Below are positions 6,831 through 8,697 of a stretch of DNA of 8,697 nucleotides, piece after piece (position 1 is the stretch's first letter; the number at the start of each line of letters is the position of its first letter). Source of the stretch: an uncultured Actinomycetes bacterium (GTDB taxonomy: Bacteria > Actinomycetota > Thermoleophilia > Gaiellales > F1-60-MAGs149). Location: positions 1 through 8,697 of the forward strand of contig CAJCBN010000054.1 of the NCBI GenBank assembly GCA_903960645.1. Direction: 5' to 3'. The notes beneath the pieces are model-generated. The model had not been told where the DNA came from and ran no database searches. It worked only from the letters and a program-made list of their open reading frames with translations. The position numbers and the translations under genes are program-made.

Positions 6831-7761
6831 GCGGACGGAGGCTGGCAGCGCGGGCCCGGCTCACCTGAGCCGCAGTTACCGCTGCCAGCACGATCACTCC
6901 ACCGAGGACCTGCTCGGTGGTCAGCACCTGCCCGAGCGCGACCCAGGCCACGGCACCGGCCAGAATCGGCTCAAGCATGGCCGTGACGGAGGCGCCGTCG
7001 GCACCGATGCGGTGCACACCCGCCAGCATCAGTGCGAACGGGACGACGGTACCGAGCACGACGACGTAGACGCAGTACAGCCAGGCCGGGGCGTCGAGCG
7101 GGGCGGAGGAGGCCGTGACCGCGAGCGCCGACCACGGGAACGACCACCACGGCAAGGCGATCGCCAGCACCACGGCCCCGAACGCCAGGCCGATGCCGAG
7201 CACCGCGGTGGACGAGCGGCGCCGGGTAAGGCTCTCGGCGTGCAGCACGTAGTAGGCGTAGGCCACGCCGGCCGCGACGCTCCAGAGCAGCCCAACCGTG
7301 GACAGGCCGGCCAGCTGGCCACCGCCGATGCCCAGCACCAGCCCGAGCCCGACGATGGCCACCGGGATCGCCGCCCACGCCAGCCACGGCAGCTCCCGCT
7401 TCCAGACGAAGCGCACCCACAGCGCGACCATCAGCGGCGCCGAGTACTCGATGATCAGGGCGATCCCGATGGGCACGCGGTCGATCGCCTCGAAGTACGT
7501 CCACTGCACGCAGACCAGGCCGATGCCGCCGAAGGCGAGGAAGGGGAGCACCTCGCGCCGCCCGAGCCGCAGCGCGGGACGCTCCCGCCACACGAGCCAG
7601 AGCAGCAGGAGTAGCGCCGATGCGGTGATGCGGATCTCCGCGAGCCGCGCCGGCTCCATGCCCGCGTCCATGACCACGCGCGACGCGGTGCCGTTGACTC
7701 CCCACAACGTGACCGCGCCGACCACCATCAACGTGCCGGTCAGCATTCGCGAGGCGCGCAT
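6817..7761 (-). CDS. EamA/DMT-superfamily transporter
   Basis: The 314-aa protein is a ten-helix inner-membrane transporter made of two EamA repeats (about 9-143 and 155-300). Seen directly: an N-terminal VGAVTLWGVNGTASRVVM helix, EYSAPL (105-110) and WKRELPW (120-126) closing repeat 1, and the second-repeat signature AMLEPILAGAVAWVALGQ (261-278) followed by a last helix and a short polar tail. Members export amino acids, nucleosides or other small metabolites; no substrate can be read from sequence. The frame remains open upstream to about 7884, but that extension would run into the divergent gene and lacks family character. I chose ATG 7761, which sits 7 nt from a -10-like box and just ahead of the first helix; ATG 7746 is an alternative. 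The 3' end overlaps the GMC gene tail to tail by 14 bp, and no terminator lies between them. Confidence 0.88.
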   Translation of the reverse strand: MRASRMLTGTLMVVGAVTLWGVNGTASRVVMDAGMEPARLAEIRITASALLLLLWLVWRERPALRLGRREVLPFLAFGGIGLVCVQWTYFEAIDRVPIGIALIIEYSAPLMVALWVRFVWKRELPWLAWAAIPVAIVGLGLVLGIGGGQLAGLSTVGLLWSVAAGVAYAYYVLHAESLTRRRSSTAVLGIGLAFGAVVLAIALPWWSFPWSALAVTASSAPLDAPAWLYCVYVVVLGTVVPFALMLAGVHRIGADGASVTAMLEPILAGAVAWVALGQVLTTEQVLGGVIVLAAVTAAQVSRARAASLRPPTDL

Positions 7762-7766
7762 CGCCG

Positions 7767-7775
7767 GTAGCCTAC
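7767..7775. promoter_or_regulatory. Shared bidirectional -10 element
   Basis: GTAGCCTAC is symmetric except at its central base. Read rightwards it gives TAGCCT (7768-7773), ending 7 nt before GTG 7781; read leftwards it gives TAGGCT (7769-7774), ending 7 nt before ATG 7761. TAGGCT is also the -10 of the GMC promoter. Only 19 bp separate the two start codons, leaving no room for separate promoters or ribosome sites. No clear -35 was seen on either side. Confidence 0.5.
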
Positions 7776-7780
7776 GGGCA

Positions 7781-8476
7781 GTGCTCGCCGACTCCGCCAT
7801 CCCGCCGCTCGTGACGGCGCTGATCGCCGGTGCGCTGGCCGCACGGATGGCCGGCAGCGCCGCCCGCTCCTTCGCACCCTCCAAGCCGCTGTGGGCGATC
7901 GGGCTCCTGCTGTTCGCCGCTGCGAGTGCCGCCGCCGCCTACGGCACCGCCGACGGCTGGGGCAGCGTCTCCTTCCGGATCTACTACCTGACCGGTGCGT
8001 GCCTGTGCGTAGCCGTGCTCGGGGCGGGCAGCGCCTTTCTCGCCCTGCCGCGCGCCGTGGCACTCGTCGTCTTCGGCATGACGATCACGGCCGTGATCGG
8101 TGCCACGGTGACCGTCCTGCTCGCCCCGGTGGATGTCTCCGCCTTCGCCGATCTGCACGGACACGCGGCCCCGCCGAACAGCGCGATCGGCGGGCACGCC
8201 GCGATCTGGGCGATCGGCATGAACAGCGTCGGCACGCTCCTGCTCGTCGTCGGCGCCGTCGTGTCGCTGCTGCGCCGGATTCGTACCGGACCCAATGCGG
8301 CGATCCTGGCGGGCGTGATCGTGATCGCCCTCGCGGGCACGCTGACGCGCTTTGGTGGACAGGAGACGCTCTATCTCAGCCAGATGATCGGGCTGATCGT
8401 GCTCGGCGCCGGCATGGAGTGGGCCAATCGCAGCGGCCAAGCGCGGAAACCTGTGCCGCCGATCATCACCGCCTAG
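7781..8476 (+). CDS. Uncharacterised seven-helix membrane protein
   Basis: I do not recognise a named family. The 231-aa protein has about seven predicted membrane helices (8-25, 36-54, 67-89, 92-115, 139-164, 172-191, 197-215) and a short polar, proline-containing C-terminal tail. Features that may be conserved are FRIYYLTGA (65-73) opening helix 3, APVD (115-118) closing helix 4, the His/Gly-rich loop 126-139 containing three histidines, NSVGTL (148-153) in helix 5, and GTLTRFGGQETLYL (186-199) between helices 6 and 7. These resemble anonymous small membrane proteins of actinobacteria and Chloroflexi that I recall only loosely. The frame stays open far upstream as a GC artefact; GTG 7781 is chosen because it is 7 nt from the shared -10 box and begins just before helix 1. 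It is divergent from the EamA exporter, so the two are probably made together. Coding status is likely; function unknown. Confidence 0.75.
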   Translation: MLADSAIPPLVTALIAGALAARMAGSAARSFAPSKPLWAIGLLLFAAASAAAAYGTADGWGSVSFRIYYLTGACLCVAVLGAGSAFLALPRAVALVVFGMTITAVIGATVTVLLAPVDVSAFADLHGHAAPPNSAIGGHAAIWAIGMNSVGTLLLVVGAVVSLLRRIRTGPNAAILAGVIVIALAGTLTRFGGQETLYLSQMIGLIVLGAGMEWANRSGQARKPVPPIITA

Positions 8477-8527
8477 CGGTTCTGCCGAGCTTCCTGTGCG
8501 ACGGAGTACGGCGACGAAGAAGAGGCC

Positions 8528-8546
8528 TCAGCGCGCCCAGCGCTGA
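8528..8546. terminator. Perfect 7-bp hairpin at the convergent gene ends
   Basis: TCAGCGC and GCGCTGA pair perfectly around a 5-nt loop (GCCCA). The arm at 8528-8530 is also the stop codon of the minus-strand globin-like gene. On the minus strand the hairpin is followed by pyrimidine-rich CTCTTCTTC, on the plus strand by TCCC; neither is a true T-tract. It lies 51 bp past the seven-helix gene and could terminate or protect both converging transcripts. Confidence 0.35.
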
Positions 8547-8697
8547 TCCCGCGGCCACGAGACGCGCTGGCAGAACGTGCTACCACCCTCGATGAAGGGC
8601 ATGAACGCCTTGCGGAACTCCACGGACAGGCCGATCTCCTCGGCCGCCGCGTGCATGTGGTCGGCCCACGCCTTGCGCTGCTCGCCGGTGATCTTGA
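8528..8697 (-). CDS. Probable group II truncated haemoglobin, C-terminal fragment
   Basis: Fifty-five codons and a stop are visible; the 5' part lies beyond the right edge. The segment ITGEQRKAWADHMHAAAEEIGL matches the G-helix region of group II truncated haemoglobins, where a conserved Trp (here W10 of the fragment) lines the haem pocket and is followed by a Met and an amphipathic helix; M. tuberculosis GlbO has a similar RDAWLRCMHTAV run. The next helix (VEFRKAFMPFIEGGSTF) fits the H helix. The haem-ligating His would lie in the missing part. An unusual basic, Trp-rich tail (SWPRDQRWAR) extends past the globin fold. If the call is right, the protein binds oxygen or related ligands. The stop codon is embedded in a hairpin. 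Another globin-like helical protein is possible. Confidence 0.6.
   Translation of the reverse strand, partial: KITGEQRKAWADHMHAAAEEIGLSVEFRKAFMPFIEGGSTFCQRVSWPRDQRWAR

Noticed and set aside
7298..7780. N-terminal extension of the seven-helix protein
   Set aside because: The frame is open but antisense to the EamA gene, Ser/Arg-rich and hydrophilic; the hydrophobic protein begins at GTG 7781.
1..8697. CRISPR arrays, insertion sequences, defence or toxin-antitoxin genes
   Set aside because: No direct repeat series, terminal inverted repeats, transposase or toxin-like small genes were seen; base composition looks even across the window.

Overview
The window is a compact, high-GC stretch of bacterial chromosome. 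Gene spacing, GTG starts, the mix of MMPL, EamA and carotenoid genes, and TANNNT -10 boxes suggest a free-living actinobacterium. I lean towards Thermoleophilia/Rubrobacteria-like lineages, but that placement is inference: no rRNA or marker gene is present to settle it. I see no mobile element, CRISPR array, tRNA or rRNA, and no gene-free stretch longer than about 80 bases.

Layout, left to right. (1) The minus strand carries the N-terminal two thirds of ispH, the last enzyme of the MEP isoprenoid pathway, running off the left edge. (2) Divergent from it across a 61-bp gap are cruF (carotenoid 1,2-hydratase family) and a CrtI/CrtD-type carotenoid desaturase, which overlap by 4 bp and are almost certainly co-translated. 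(3) After a 79-bp gap comes an MMPL/RND-type transporter on the same strand. (4) Next is a GMC flavoenzyme very like choline oxidase, with its own good promoter and Shine-Dalgarno sequence. (5) A convergent EamA/DMT exporter follows, its 3' end overlapping the GMC gene by 14 bp. (6) An uncharacterised seven-helix membrane protein starts only 19 bp from the EamA start codon and runs the other way. (7) The last 55 codons of a minus-strand gene, probably a group II truncated haemoglobin, enter from the right edge.

How they may work together: IspH makes IPP/DMAPP, the carotenoid precursors. CruF hydrates the end of an acyclic carotenoid and a CrtD-like desaturase would add the 3,4 double bond, as in bacterioruberin or deinoxanthin-type pathways. 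An MmpL-like transporter beside carotenoid genes recalls the Corynebacterium crt operon. The GMC enzyme and EamA exporter have no demonstrable link to pigment synthesis.

The most unusual signals are regulatory and enzymatic. Two divergent gene pairs have -10-like boxes lying 6-7 nt from the start codons, which suggests leaderless mRNAs. In one pair a single near-palindromic element appears to serve both directions. The GMC protein keeps nearly every catalytic residue of choline oxidase at identical spacing but lacks one wall of the trimethylammonium cage.
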